6,454 nt of DNA from an uncultured Atopostipes sp. (lineage in GTDB: Bacteria > Bacillota > Bacilli > Lactobacillales > Carnobacteriaceae_A). The stretch spans positions 1 through 6,454 of the forward strand of contig CAMYQS010000085.1 in assembly GCA_947296835.1 (NCBI GenBank), read 5' to 3'. The position numbers were made by a program, and so were the translations under genes. The notes under the pieces are model-generated. The model saw only the letters and a program-made list of their open reading frames with translations. It did not search any database and was not told the DNA's origin. Numbering within the stretch: position 1 is the first letter of the stretch; each line of letters begins with the position of its first letter. Below, piece after piece: positions 1 through 5,126 of the stretch.

Positions 1-104
1 TTATGAATGTTTAACAATACGGTCGTCATTCCAAAACCCATTAAACCAAGTGGTGCTGGATTCGCCGTTAATTCACTATATGTAACAATATTTTTATTTT
101 CCAA
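1..104 (-). CDS. SatP (GPR1/FUN34/YaaH) family acetate/succinate transporter, N-terminal part
   Basis: This is the beginning of a gene that runs off the left edge; 34 codons are visible. The peptide contains NPAPLGLMGFGMTTVLLNIH, which matches the signature at the first membrane helix of the GPR1/FUN34/YaaH family. Members are six-helix inner-membrane channels that take up acetate or succinate, usually with protons. The start chosen is TTG at 104-102, because AGGAGAG lies 6 nt upstream (about 111-117). The nearby ATG at 109-107 is in another frame that soon hits a stop. The short hydrophilic leader (about LENKNIVTYSELT) before the first helix is normal for the family. The gene has its own promoter at 149-176 and lies behind the terminator of the DUF1456 gene, so it is probably transcribed independently. 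Family assignment is strong despite the short fragment; the substrate is inferred from the family. Confidence 0.85.
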   Translation of the reverse strand, partial: MENKNIVTYSELTANPAPLGLMGFGMTTVLLNIH

Positions 105-138
105 TACATTCTCTCCTACTACCTATATAATAAAATTC

Positions 139-155
139 ATAGAATTCAATTCTAT
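139..155. promoter_or_regulatory. 17-bp perfect palindrome, candidate operator of the transporter gene
   Basis: ATAGAATT-C-AATTCTAT is a perfect inverted repeat with 8-bp arms around a single central base. It covers the proposed -10 box (149-154) and the start-point region of the transporter promoter. A dimeric repressor bound here would block transcription. No regulator in the window can be matched to it from sequence alone, and AT-rich palindromes can arise by chance. Confidence 0.4.
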
Positions 156-176
156 CAGTTCCCTCTGTAAGGTCAA
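149..176 (-). promoter_or_regulatory. Sigma-A promoter for the SatP-family gene
   Basis: On the minus strand, TTGACC (176-171) and TAGAAT (154-149) are 16 bp apart, and TGA just before the -10 forms an extended TGn element. Each hexamer matches consensus at 5 of 6 positions. The predicted start near 142 leaves a leader of about 38 nt before the TTG start codon. Confidence 0.6.
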
Positions 177-180
177 GGTG

Positions 181-231
181 AAAATGAAAAAGACAGAGAA
201 TATGCAGTTTCATCCACATCATTCTCTGTCT
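181..231 (-). terminator. Intrinsic terminator of the DUF1456 gene
   Basis: An 11-bp perfect stem, AGACAGAGAAT (191-201 in plus orientation) with ATTCTCTGTCT (221-231), encloses a 19-nt loop. Read on the minus strand it ends in TTTTTCATTTTC. It starts 8 bp after the DUF1456 stop codon. The T-rich tail reaches to just before the transporter -35 box. Confidence 0.8.
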
Positions 232-239
232 ATGACTAA

Positions 240-734
240 TTAGTCTTCACGATATTTAGCAGTTAAGCCTCGTAAGAAGTTACGAATATATCGGTCTCCA
301 CACGGTTGGTAGTTACGATGCCCTTCTTTTCTTAATACAGCACTTAACTCACCTTTCGAAAGCACAACACCTTCATCATCCAGTAATTCGAGGATATCAT
401 CTGAAGTTAATGTCAATGCAATTTTAACTTTCTTTAAAAATAAGTTATTCGCATTTTTATGGTTCAGTTCTAACGCAGGCTCCGGGCCATCTTTTGGTCC
501 ACGTTTGTATGTGATAAAGCCATTTAAAAAGCGCTCAAGCATTTCATCTGTACAAGGTACCAAGTATTCGTTCTCTGCTTCTACATCATCACTATTGTCT
601 GAAGTCTTCTTTAATAGAGCATCTACTTCCTTTTTAGTAATTGTATAGCCACCTAATGCAAAAATCTCCACCATGTCCCCATCACTAAGATCCAGCGCAT
701 AACGCAATCGAGTTAATCGATCATTATTATTCAT
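240..734 (-). CDS. DUF1456 (YehS-like) family protein
   Basis: This 164-residue protein has two copies of the DUF1456 repeat, at about residues 4-77 and 97-158. Both share the pattern R..RYAL/KIAL, then D(M/I)(V/L)E, G...(T/L)(K/S)KxE(V/L), then (V/Q)PCxDxxxxxFLxG. Cysteines 61 and 145 and aspartates 63 and 147 occupy equivalent positions. The length fits the family, which includes E. coli YehS; its molecular function is not established. No signal peptide or membrane segment is present, so it is probably cytoplasmic. The ATG at 734 is preceded by AAAGGTGAT (741-749), well placed for initiation. Upstream is an extended -10 promoter and downstream a strong terminator, so it looks monocistronic. 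The linker between the repeats (about residues 44-57) is acidic and probably flexible. Family assignment is confident; function is unknown. Confidence 0.88.
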   Translation of the reverse strand: MNNNDRLTRLRYALDLSDGDMVEIFALGGYTITKKEVDALLKKTSDNSDDVEAENEYLVPCTDEMLERFLNGFITYKRGPKDGPEPALELNHKNANNLFLKKVKIALTLTSDDILELLDDEGVVLSKGELSAVLRKEGHRNYQPCGDRYIRNFLRGLTAKYRED

Positions 735-766
735 AATTTATAATCACCTTTCGTTTTCTCTAGTTG

Positions 767-775
767 ATTATAGCA
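767..775 (-). promoter_or_regulatory. Extended -10 promoter for the DUF1456 gene
   Basis: On the minus strand TGC-TATAAT occupies 775-767, a perfect -10 hexamer with a TGn extension. No good -35 hexamer is found 16-18 bp upstream, which is usual for extended -10 promoters. The predicted start near 760 gives a leader of about 25 nt that includes the AAAGGTGAT ribosome binding site. Confidence 0.6.
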
Positions 776-837
776 AATATTAAGTTAAACTGCAGTAACT
801 AAATCGAAAACTTTTTGTGAAATGAGTACAGAGCGTG

Positions 838-866
838 TTGACATTGATTCTTATGCATGGTATATT
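838..866 (+). promoter_or_regulatory. Strong sigma-A promoter for the HigA-like HTH gene
   Basis: A perfect TTGACA (838-843) and TATATT (861-866) are exactly 17 bp apart, and TGG at 858-860 supplies a TGn extension. TATTAT at 863-868 with a 19-bp spacer is a less likely alternative. It is the best promoter in the window. Transcription should start near 873. It diverges from the promoter of the DUF1456 gene about 65 bp away. Confidence 0.8.
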
Positions 867-873
867 ATAGAAC

Positions 874-889
874 GTGCTTAAAACAGCAC
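874..889 (+). promoter_or_regulatory. Small hairpin or dyad at the predicted 5' end of the HTH mRNA
   Basis: GTGCT-TAAAAC-AGCAC is a perfect 5-bp stem with a 6-nt loop that begins within a nucleotide or two of the predicted transcription start. It could be a 5'-terminal stabilising hairpin in the RNA, or a DNA operator for autorepression by the HTH protein encoded just downstream. The sequence alone does not decide between them. Confidence 0.4.
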
Positions 890-922
890 ATAATATCTTC
901 AAAATAAAAGGAGGGAGAGAAT

Positions 923-1174
923 ATGACAAGAGAAGGATTTAACCGTTCATTAGGTGAAATCATTAAAGACCAATTATATTTAAATGAAATGCCGACTGTA
1001 GAATTAAGCGTACGCTTAAATTTACCAATTGAACAAACAGAGAAATTGATCGACGAACAATTAGACGTTACAGAGTTCATCGCATCAGGATTAGAACGAG
1101 TGTTTAACGCACCAGCTAGTTTCTGGATGGGATTCACACGTAACAATAACGTATTATATATGGAGCAAGTCTAA
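923..1174 (+). CDS. Small HigA/VapI-like HTH protein without a visible toxin partner
   Basis: This 83-residue protein resembles the HTH domain of HigA/VapI-type antitoxin regulators. It starts GEIIKDQLYLNEMPTVELSVRL, continues with a predicted turn and second helix (LPIEQTEKLIDEQLDVTEFI), and ends in ERVFNAPASFWMGFTRNNN. That tail matches the family's closing pattern of L...F..s..FW...q.n. Such proteins bind DNA as dimers and often repress their own operon. HigB or another toxin gene normally lies next door, but here the neighbours are a divergent DUF1456 gene and a convergent kinase gene, so it is an orphan. The start has a very strong AAGGAGGG (908-915) 7 nt upstream. With a near-consensus promoter and a terminator at 1252-1287, the gene seems built for high, independent expression. 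The 93-residue opposite-strand frame over it is a shadow. The fold is fairly certain; the role is unknown. Confidence 0.75.
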   Translation: MTREGFNRSLGEIIKDQLYLNEMPTVELSVRLNLPIEQTEKLIDEQLDVTEFIASGLERVFNAPASFWMGFTRNNNVLYMEQV

Positions 1175-1188
1175 CATTTAACATAAAG

Positions 1189-1253
1189 AATCCTAGGAGG
1201 ATTAAATAAACTAAATGAAGCCAACATTCATCGTAATTACTAAGGAAGAATAA
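1189..1253 (+). other. Palindromic Shine-Dalgarno region and 12-codon micro-ORF
   Basis: AATCCT-AGG-AGGATT (1189-1203) is a perfect 6-bp inverted repeat containing AGGAGG (1195-1200). A 12-codon frame, MKPTFIVITKEE, runs from ATG at 1215 to TAA at 1251-1253, where the terminator stem begins. The spacing from AGGAGG to ATG is 14 nt, longer than ideal. It could be a translated micro-ORF on the HTH mRNA, a gene remnant, or chance. Confidence 0.2.
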
Positions 1254-1287
1254 AAAGACCACTCATAATAATAGAGTGGTCTTTTTT
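1252..1287. terminator. Bidirectional intrinsic terminator between convergent genes
   Basis: AAAAAGACCACTC (1252-1264) pairs perfectly with GAGTGGTCTTTTT (1274-1286) around the loop ATAATAATA. The stem is 13 bp, with a T run on the plus strand and an equal run on the minus strand. It can therefore end both the plus-strand HTH transcript and the minus-strand kinase transcript, whose stop codon is at 1305-1307. Confidence 0.92.
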
Positions 1288-1304
1288 GTTTACCTATTTT
1301 CAAG

Positions 1305-2672
1305 TTATAACGCTATACTAATTTTTGTCCCTTTAGTTAATTCGCTCTCCACGTGAATATTACCTTCATGTGCTTCGATTACTTCTTTCGCAATCGACAT
1401 ACCTAACCCAGTACCTCTATAACTCTTCGTATTTGATCCTCGGTAATAACGATTGAACAACTGATTCAACTCGTCCTCATTCATGCCTCGACCATTATCT
1501 ATAATCTCTATTGAAACACCATCATCATCTCTTGTGATATTTACCGTTACCACTGTGTCTGCGTCGTTATGCAACAATGCATTATAAATTAAATTCTCAA
1601 TTCCTCGACGCATTAAGTCCTCACTTAATGAAATAACCAACGTGTCCTCTTCTGTATTAAACTCAATCGTTCGATTGATGTATTCAGGATGATTCAAGAT
1701 CCCAACAATAATCTCTCGAACAAATGATACGATATTTACTGGCTCCATATCTAATTTAATTCCCTCTTGCATTAACTGCTCATTCAACCGAAGTTCTTCA
1801 ATCATTTCTTCCATATAAAGCGATTGTTCATAAATACGATTTGAATACCGATTGATTTCATCAGGTGTTACCGCATAATCTTCATCCGCTAATATTCCCG
1901 AATACCCTTTAATTGTCGATAAAGGTGTTTTTAAATCATGTGAAATATTTGAAATCCATTTATCTCTTAGCTCTTTTGTCTTTTGACGTTCCATTTCACT
2001 CGACTGTAGACGGCTGGCTAATTGATTTAATTGAGTAAATACGGGTTTATACAAACCTTTTTCGATATATTTCGGTTCATAATCCCCAACTGCCAACCCT
2101 TCTACTCCACCAACAATTTTCGTCACAGGCTTAGCAATTCGTCTTGAAAAGATAAAGCCCATAACGAGTAAAACAAGACCAGTCACAACTAACATAATCT
2201 GACCAAACTGCTGGAGCATACCTTTATCGATTTCAAATGATATTTCAAACCAATCAGGTGAATGAACGGCCACGATGTAATCAATACCATCTGATGTTAT
2301 ACCCAGATTATAAATATAGTCTGCACGAAAACTTTTTGATGCACCGATAAGTTCAATCTGAAATGGTGAATAATGCTCGGCTAAATTATGTGTGGTATTG
2401 TAGGACCCAACAACGTAGCCTTCCTTATCTAAAATCTGAAGCCACGCTTCTTCTGCCACTAACCATTCGAGTCCCTCTTCAGATAGAACGGCTTCTTCAT
2501 TCTCATTCCATTGGATTTCATCCGCTAAACGATATGTAAACGAATGTGGTGTCTCTAATGAAGTCTCATGAGCTTCTTCCATATACGTCAAAACAAAAAA
2601 TGCCGACCCCATTAATAAAATGGTTGAAACTAATACCATCACAATATAGCGCAACGTTAATTTAATTCGCAT
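1305..2672 (-). CDS. Membrane sensor histidine kinase, OmpR-linked (HisKA class)
   Basis: This is the sensor of a two-component system, which autophosphorylates on histidine and passes phosphate to the regulator encoded upstream. Numbered from the earlier ATG at 2678, a first membrane helix spans about residues 9-31. An extracellular domain of about 125 residues follows, then a second helix at 158-178, a HAMP linker (about 179-230) and the HisKA dimerisation region with SNISHDLKTPLSTIKGYSG (His247). The ATPase domain has an N box (ENLIYNALLHN, Asn362 and Asn366), a G1 box (DNGRGM, 394-399), an F box (LFNRYYRG) and a G2 box (GTGLGMSI, 422-429). All catalytic motifs are intact. I place the start at the second ATG (2672) because AAGGGGG (2680-2686) lies 7 nt before it and almost touches the first ATG; this gives 455 residues. 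The gene lies 84 bp behind the regulator gene. The extracellular domain is not recognisable, so the signal is unknown. Confidence 0.93.
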   Translation of the reverse strand: MRIKLTLRYIVMVLVSTILLMGSAFFVLTYMEEAHETSLETPHSFTYRLADEIQWNENEEAVLSEEGLEWLVAEEAWLQILDKEGYVVGSYNTTHNLAEHYSPFQIELIGASKSFRADYIYNLGITSDGIDYIVAVHSPDWFEISFEIDKGMLQQFGQIMLVVTGLVLLVMGFIFSRRIAKPVTKIVGGVEGLAVGDYEPKYIEKGLYKPVFTQLNQLASRLQSSEMERQKTKELRDKWISNISHDLKTPLSTIKGYSGILADEDYAVTPDEINRYSNRIYEQSLYMEEMIEELRLNEQLMQEGIKLDMEPVNIVSFVREIIVGILNHPEYINRTIEFNTEEDTLVISLSEDLMRRGIENLIYNALLHNDADTVVTVNITRDDDGVSIEIIDNGRGMNEDELNQLFNRYYRGSNTKSYRGTGLGMSIAKEVIEAHEGNIHVESELTKGTKISIAL

Positions 2673-2728
2673 GGTCATTCCCCCTTAAGAACAGTATATA
2701 GGCCCAACATTAAGCCAGCCTTTCGCAA

Positions 2729-2746
2729 ATCTTAACTTTATCTTAA
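2729..2746 (-). promoter_or_regulatory. Tandem TTAAGAT repeat, candidate response-regulator binding site
   Basis: On the minus strand, TTAAGATAAAGTTAAGAT contains two identical 7-mers offset by 11 bp. Two direct half-sites one helical turn apart is the usual geometry for dimers of OmpR/PhoB-family regulators. It lies in the gap between the regulator gene and the kinase gene. A -10-like TATACT (2698-2693) without a -35 box lies about 30 bp downstream, so regulator-dependent internal transcription of the kinase is possible. Confidence 0.4.
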
Positions 2747-2756
2747 GTATCGATTC

Positions 2757-3458
2757 TTATACCTTATTCTCCGGGTTGAATTTATAACCTAATCCCCGTT
2801 GCGTTAAAATATGTGTCGGTTTAGAAGGTGTCATTTCAATCTTCTGTCTTAAATGATGAATATGGACCATTAGTGCATTGTCATTCCCATCAAAACTGTT
2901 ACCCCATACTTTCTCAGTTAGGGTTTCTTTGCTTAAAATTTGATTTGGATGATCCACAAAGAATAATAATAATTGATATTCTAATGCGGTCAACGAAACC
3001 ATTTCACCAGCCTTCGTTACTTCGCCTTGGGTTTGATCAATTTCAATATCGCCAAATGAAATAAGGGATTGCACTTTTGTCGAATTCAGCTGTTTGGTGT
3101 AGTCCATCCTTCTGAACTGCGCTTTAATTCGAAAAGCAACTTCTTTAGGACTAAATGGTTTCGTAATATAATCATCGCCACCCATACCTAGCCCTAGCAA
3201 CTTATCCACATCATCTGCTTTCGCAGATAAAAATAATATTGGTGCGTAAGTAAATAATCGGATTTGTCGACAAACTTCATAACCATCAATATCTGGCAAC
3301 ATAATATCCAATAAAATCACATCGGGATTCAATTGCTTCGCTTTTTGTACGGCCTCTAAACCTGTAGCGGCTCTATGGATATTCTGAAAGCCTTCCTTCG
3401 TCAAAATGGTTTCAAGCACATCTAGAATGTCCTCTTCATCATCAACAAGTAAAATCAT
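2757..3458 (-). CDS. OmpR/PhoB-family response regulator
   Basis: The 233-residue protein has a receiver domain (about 1-117) and a winged-helix DNA-binding domain (about 132-229). The acidic pocket is Asp6-Asp7-Glu8 and the phosphoacceptor is Asp51 in LLDIMLPD. The switch residue is Ser78 and the conserved lysine is Lys100 in YITKPFSP. The output domain has the recognition-helix region DNALMVHIHHLRQKI and the wing hairpin TQRGLGYKF, both typical of the OmpR type. The gene precedes its kinase in the usual order. The ATG at 3458 gives a protein that begins directly at the first strand (MILLVDDE), with no proper ribosome binding site. A strong GAAGAGGTGA lies farther up at 3510-3501, and the frame stays open from CTG at 3500 onward. 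A non-ATG start (ATC 3494 or ATT 3491) adding about a dozen residues is therefore possible. The regulated genes are not visible here. Confidence 0.93.
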   Translation of the reverse strand: MILLVDDEEDILDVLETILTKEGFQNIHRAATGLEAVQKAKQLNPDVILLDIMLPDIDGYEVCRQIRLFTYAPILFLSAKADDVDKLLGLGMGGDDYITKPFSPKEVAFRIKAQFRRMDYTKQLNSTKVQSLISFGDIEIDQTQGEVTKAGEMVSLTALEYQLLLFFVDHPNQILSKETLTEKVWGNSFDGNDNALMVHIHHLRQKIEMTPSKPTHILTQRGLGYKFNPENKV

Positions 3459-3500
3459 CTTCTCTTGTGCTTCTTGCGTATTTAAATGAATGATCGCCAG

Positions 3501-3510
3501 TCACCTCTTC
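3501..3510 (-). promoter_or_regulatory. Strong ribosome binding site upstream of the response regulator
   Basis: GAAGAGGTGA reads on the minus strand at 3510-3501, close to the consensus AAGGAGGTGA. It lies 42 nt before the first in-frame ATG (3458), too far to serve it directly. In the regulator frame it is followed by CTG, GCG, ATC and ATT codons. ATC at 3494 or ATT at 3491 would have suitable spacing. Its last three bases form the stop TGA of that same frame. A 4-codon frame (MTKR) from ATG at 3515 also ends there. Confidence 0.45.
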
Positions 3511-3528
3511 GTCATCTGTATTTTTTCC

Positions 3529-3557
3529 ATTATACCATTGATGGATTGGAATATGAA
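3529..3557 (-). promoter_or_regulatory. Promoter of the two-component operon
   Basis: On the minus strand TGG-TATAAT (3537-3529) is an extended -10 element with a perfect hexamer. TTCATA (3557-3552), 17 bp upstream, matches the -35 consensus at 4 of 6 positions. The predicted start near 3522 gives a 60-nt leader before the ATG at 3458. The -35 box overlaps the T-run of the upstream terminator. Confidence 0.6.
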
Positions 3558-3584
3558 AAAAGCAACTGAATGACAGTTGCCTTT
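3556..3584 (-). terminator. Intrinsic terminator after the isochorismatase-family gene
   Basis: Read on the minus strand, GGCAACTG-TCATT-CAGTTGC is followed by TTTTTT. The stem is 7 perfect base pairs (3562-3568 with 3574-3580) and the loop 5 nt. It ends the three-gene cluster that stops at 3627, about 45 bp earlier. The orientation is clear because the T run exists only on the minus strand. Confidence 0.75.
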
Positions 3585-3626
3585 AAGGGGTAATTATTTA
3601 AATCTCATATAAAACTTGTGCTGTAA

Positions 3627-4160
3627 CTACAGATTACCATATTCTTCTTCATATTCTACCATGTCTAAAACTTCTATAACGTTAGACCAGTGCAATACTG
3701 TACCTACAAAATCTCTGACATCTAAACCTTGCATTTCGTATATTTCTTCATCATTAACAGTTCCTGTTGCATCTTCAATGAAAGTTACTTGATAACCTCT
3801 GTCATAAGCAGCAATCGCAGTAAATTGACAACAAAACTCTGTATTAAACCCTGTAACAAAAACATGATCGATACCTTGTTTTTTTAACTTCTCTTCTAGT
3901 TCTGTCTTAAAGAATGAACTTGGTGTTTCCTTTTCTATGACTATCTCCGCATATTCTTTTAAATATGGATGTAATTCAGATGATTGACTGTCTTTATAAA
4001 ACGGGCTTGTTGCTTCATCAGATATATTACGAACAAATAGTATGGGATATCCTTTTGCCTTAAAGTCCTTTATAATAACTTCCATATTATTCAGCTCATT
4101 CTCAAAATCTTTAGAATTTATTATCACATTTTGAGCATCAATGACTAATAGTGCCTTCAT
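3627..4160 (-). CDS. Isochorismatase-family cysteine hydrolase
   Basis: The 177-residue protein has the fold signature of the isochorismatase-like hydrolases. The triad is visible as Asp8 (ALLVIDAQN), Lys78 (VIEKETPSSFF) and Cys110 (FVTGFNTEFCCQFTAIAAYDRGY). A second cysteine, Cys111, directly follows, where many relatives have valine. The conserved RGYQVTFIEDA strand follows. Family members hydrolyse isochorismate, nicotinamide, N-carbamoyl compounds or similar amides; the substrate cannot be told here. The length matches stand-alone enzymes of the family. I chose the ATG at 4160 because AAGGAG (4173-4168) is 7 nt upstream; the longer frame from GTG at 4181 would contain that site. It is the last gene of a cluster, 24 nt behind a GNAT acetyltransferase, and is followed by a terminator. 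Probably cytoplasmic, with no signal peptide. Confidence 0.88.
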   Translation of the reverse strand: MKALLVIDAQNVIINSKDFENELNNMEVIIKDFKAKGYPILFVRNISDEATSPFYKDSQSSELHPYLKEYAEIVIEKETPSSFFKTELEEKLKKQGIDHVFVTGFNTEFCCQFTAIAAYDRGYQVTFIEDATGTVNDEEIYEMQGLDVRDFVGTVLHWSNVIEVLDMVEYEEEYGNL

Positions 4161-4184
4161 TTTTTCACTCCTTATTATCACTCT

Positions 4185-4754
4185 TTACTCTCTCAGGTAA
4201 ATTTTTTTATTTTTCCATTCATCTTTCAACAGACCGTATACCGCATGGTCAACATAATGATCATACAACCATTCTGCGTCACGAATCGTACCCTCATGCT
4301 GAAATAAAAATCGTTCAGGTAGTGCTCTACTTTTAATGTTGTTAGTCGCTGCACGGACTTCTATTCGATTTAAGTTTAGTGTGTTAAACCCATAGTCGAT
4401 AATGGCTCTAAAAGATTTAGACATAATACCTTGACCTTCATACGTCTCACCAATCCAATAGCCAATGGTGCCCACTCTATTTCGCTTATCAAGCATGTTA
4501 TAACCAATTGTGCCTGCAATTTTCCCTTTATAAATAATTGCGAATGACATTGGATAGCCATTATTCTCAGATGATTCACTAAAACGTGATTGAAGATTTT
4601 TAGCTGTATCTTCTATCGAATGAATATTATCCAACCAACCCAACCACTCTTTTAAAAACGGTTTGGATTCAATCGTTAAATTGTAGAACTCTTCCGCATC
4701 ATCTAAAGCAAACATTCTTAAGTGTAAATCGTCATTAATTTCATACGTCAGCAT
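4185..4754 (-). CDS. GNAT-family N-acetyltransferase (RimJ/RimL-like)
   Basis: This 189-residue protein matches GNAT acetyltransferases of the RimL/YdaF type, which move an acetyl group from acetyl-CoA to an amine on a protein N-terminus or small molecule. The acetyl-CoA loop is seen in YWIGETYEGQGIMSK (99-113, glycines 107 and 109). It is followed by FNTLNLNRIEVRAATNN and the C-terminal region EGTIRDAEWLYDHYVDHAVY, close to the usual family ending. At residues 149-151 the usual LGF is FLF, so a normally conserved glycine is replaced by leucine. This may affect cofactor fit or merely be lineage variation. The ATG at 4754 has AAGAGG (4768-4763) 8 nt upstream. It lies 24 nt behind the small charged protein and 24 nt before the hydrolase gene, so the three are probably co-transcribed. 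Substrate unknown. Confidence 0.9.
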   Translation of the reverse strand: MLTYEINDDLHLRMFALDDAEEFYNLTIESKPFLKEWLGWLDNIHSIEDTAKNLQSRFSESSENNGYPMSFAIIYKGKIAGTIGYNMLDKRNRVGTIGYWIGETYEGQGIMSKSFRAIIDYGFNTLNLNRIEVRAATNNIKSRALPERFLFQHEGTIRDAEWLYDHYVDHAVYGLLKDEWKNKKIYLRE

Positions 4755-4778
4755 ACATACAGCCTCTTCTCTTAACTT

Positions 4779-4976
4779 TTAAAATGGATAATCTCTGTCC
4801 TTATCCATCTGTTCTTCCTCTAATTCCATTTCCTTGGCTTCTTCTGACGTTATGCCATAAGGAGCGCCACCAGAGGTAAAACCAGCGATAAAATCAAAAC
4901 CATAGAGTTCTTCCTCAGTCATCACTTCAACTTCGTTTGTCTCTTTTTTCTTTCTATTCTTCTTTTTCTTACTCAA
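4779..4976 (-). CDS. Small charged protein of unknown function
   Basis: The protein has about 65 residues in three blocks: a very basic start (SKKKKNRKKKE), a central FDFIAGFTSGGAPYGITSEE, and an acidic tail (EMELEEEQMDKDRDYPF). I do not recognise a named family with certainty. The central block, an aromatic-rich stretch with GG and PYG followed by an acidic helix start, has the look of a conserved motif in short Bacilli proteins. I place the start at TTG 4976 because AAGGA (4989-4985) lies 8 nt upstream. The ATG at 4985 is fused to that site, so it would be poorly initiated, though it would give 68 residues. No membrane helix is visible. It is first in a cluster with the acetyltransferase and the hydrolase, 24 nt upstream of the former. 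The basic head could bind nucleic acid or ribosomes, but that is a guess. Confidence 0.7.
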   Translation of the reverse strand: MSKKKKNRKKKETNEVEVMTEEELYGFDFIAGFTSGGAPYGITSEEAKEMELEEEQMDKDRDYPF

Positions 4977-5048
4977 ACTTATCATCCTTACATATATATC
5001 ATGTGATTCATTGTATTAAATATACATTATCGAATTCGAATTTCATAG

Positions 5049-5077
5049 AATATCTTATTATCTATTTATTTTGTCTA
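5049..5077 (-). promoter_or_regulatory. Weak candidate promoter for the three-gene cluster
   Basis: On the minus strand TAGACA (5077-5072) and GATATT (5054-5049) are 17 bp apart, matching consensus at 5 and 4 of 6 positions. The start would lie near 5042, at the 10-bp palindrome AATTCGAATT (5033-5042). The whole stretch 4990-5080 is very AT-rich, so other -10-like words exist and the call is uncertain. Confidence 0.3.
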
Positions 5078-5085
5078 ATAACAGC

Positions 5086-5123
5086 TGAAAAGGCAGCATA
5101 CCCTTAAGCGGATTTGCTGCCTT
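5086..5123 (-). terminator. Intrinsic terminator after the membrane-anchored XRE gene
   Basis: AAGGCAGCA (5090-5098) pairs perfectly with TGCTGCCTT (5115-5123), giving a 9-bp stem and a 16-nt loop. On the minus strand it is followed by a short T run (CCTTTTC), and on the plus strand by TTATTTT. It begins 3 bp after the XRE stop codon (5127-5129). The T run is short, so termination may be partial and the next cluster could receive read-through. Confidence 0.7.
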
Positions 5124-5126
5124 ATT

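Noticed and set aside
7..243. Plus-strand 78-codon open frame
   Set aside because: It runs antisense across the transporter start, its promoter and the terminator hairpin. It has no ribosome binding site, and the minus strand gives a recognisable protein.
865..1146. Minus-strand 93-codon open frame
   Set aside because: It is antisense to the HTH gene, which has a strong promoter, ribosome site and recognisable fold. The peptide shows no family features.
923..1174. Complete toxin-antitoxin module
   Set aside because: Only the antitoxin-like half is present. The 12-codon frame downstream is too short for a toxin, and nothing upstream in the same direction is coding.
2828..3064. Plus-strand 78-codon open frame
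   Set aside because: Antisense shadow of the response-regulator DNA-binding domain.
4151..4336. Plus-strand 61-codon open frame
   Set aside because: Antisense to the hydrolase start and the acetyltransferase C-terminus; no ribosome site.
4376..4579. Minus-strand 67-codon open frame
   Set aside because: Lies in another frame inside the acetyltransferase gene, whose own frame is intact and well conserved.
5033..5042. AATTCGAATT palindrome as an operator
   Set aside because: Only 10 bp in a very AT-rich stretch; likely by chance and next to an already weak promoter call.
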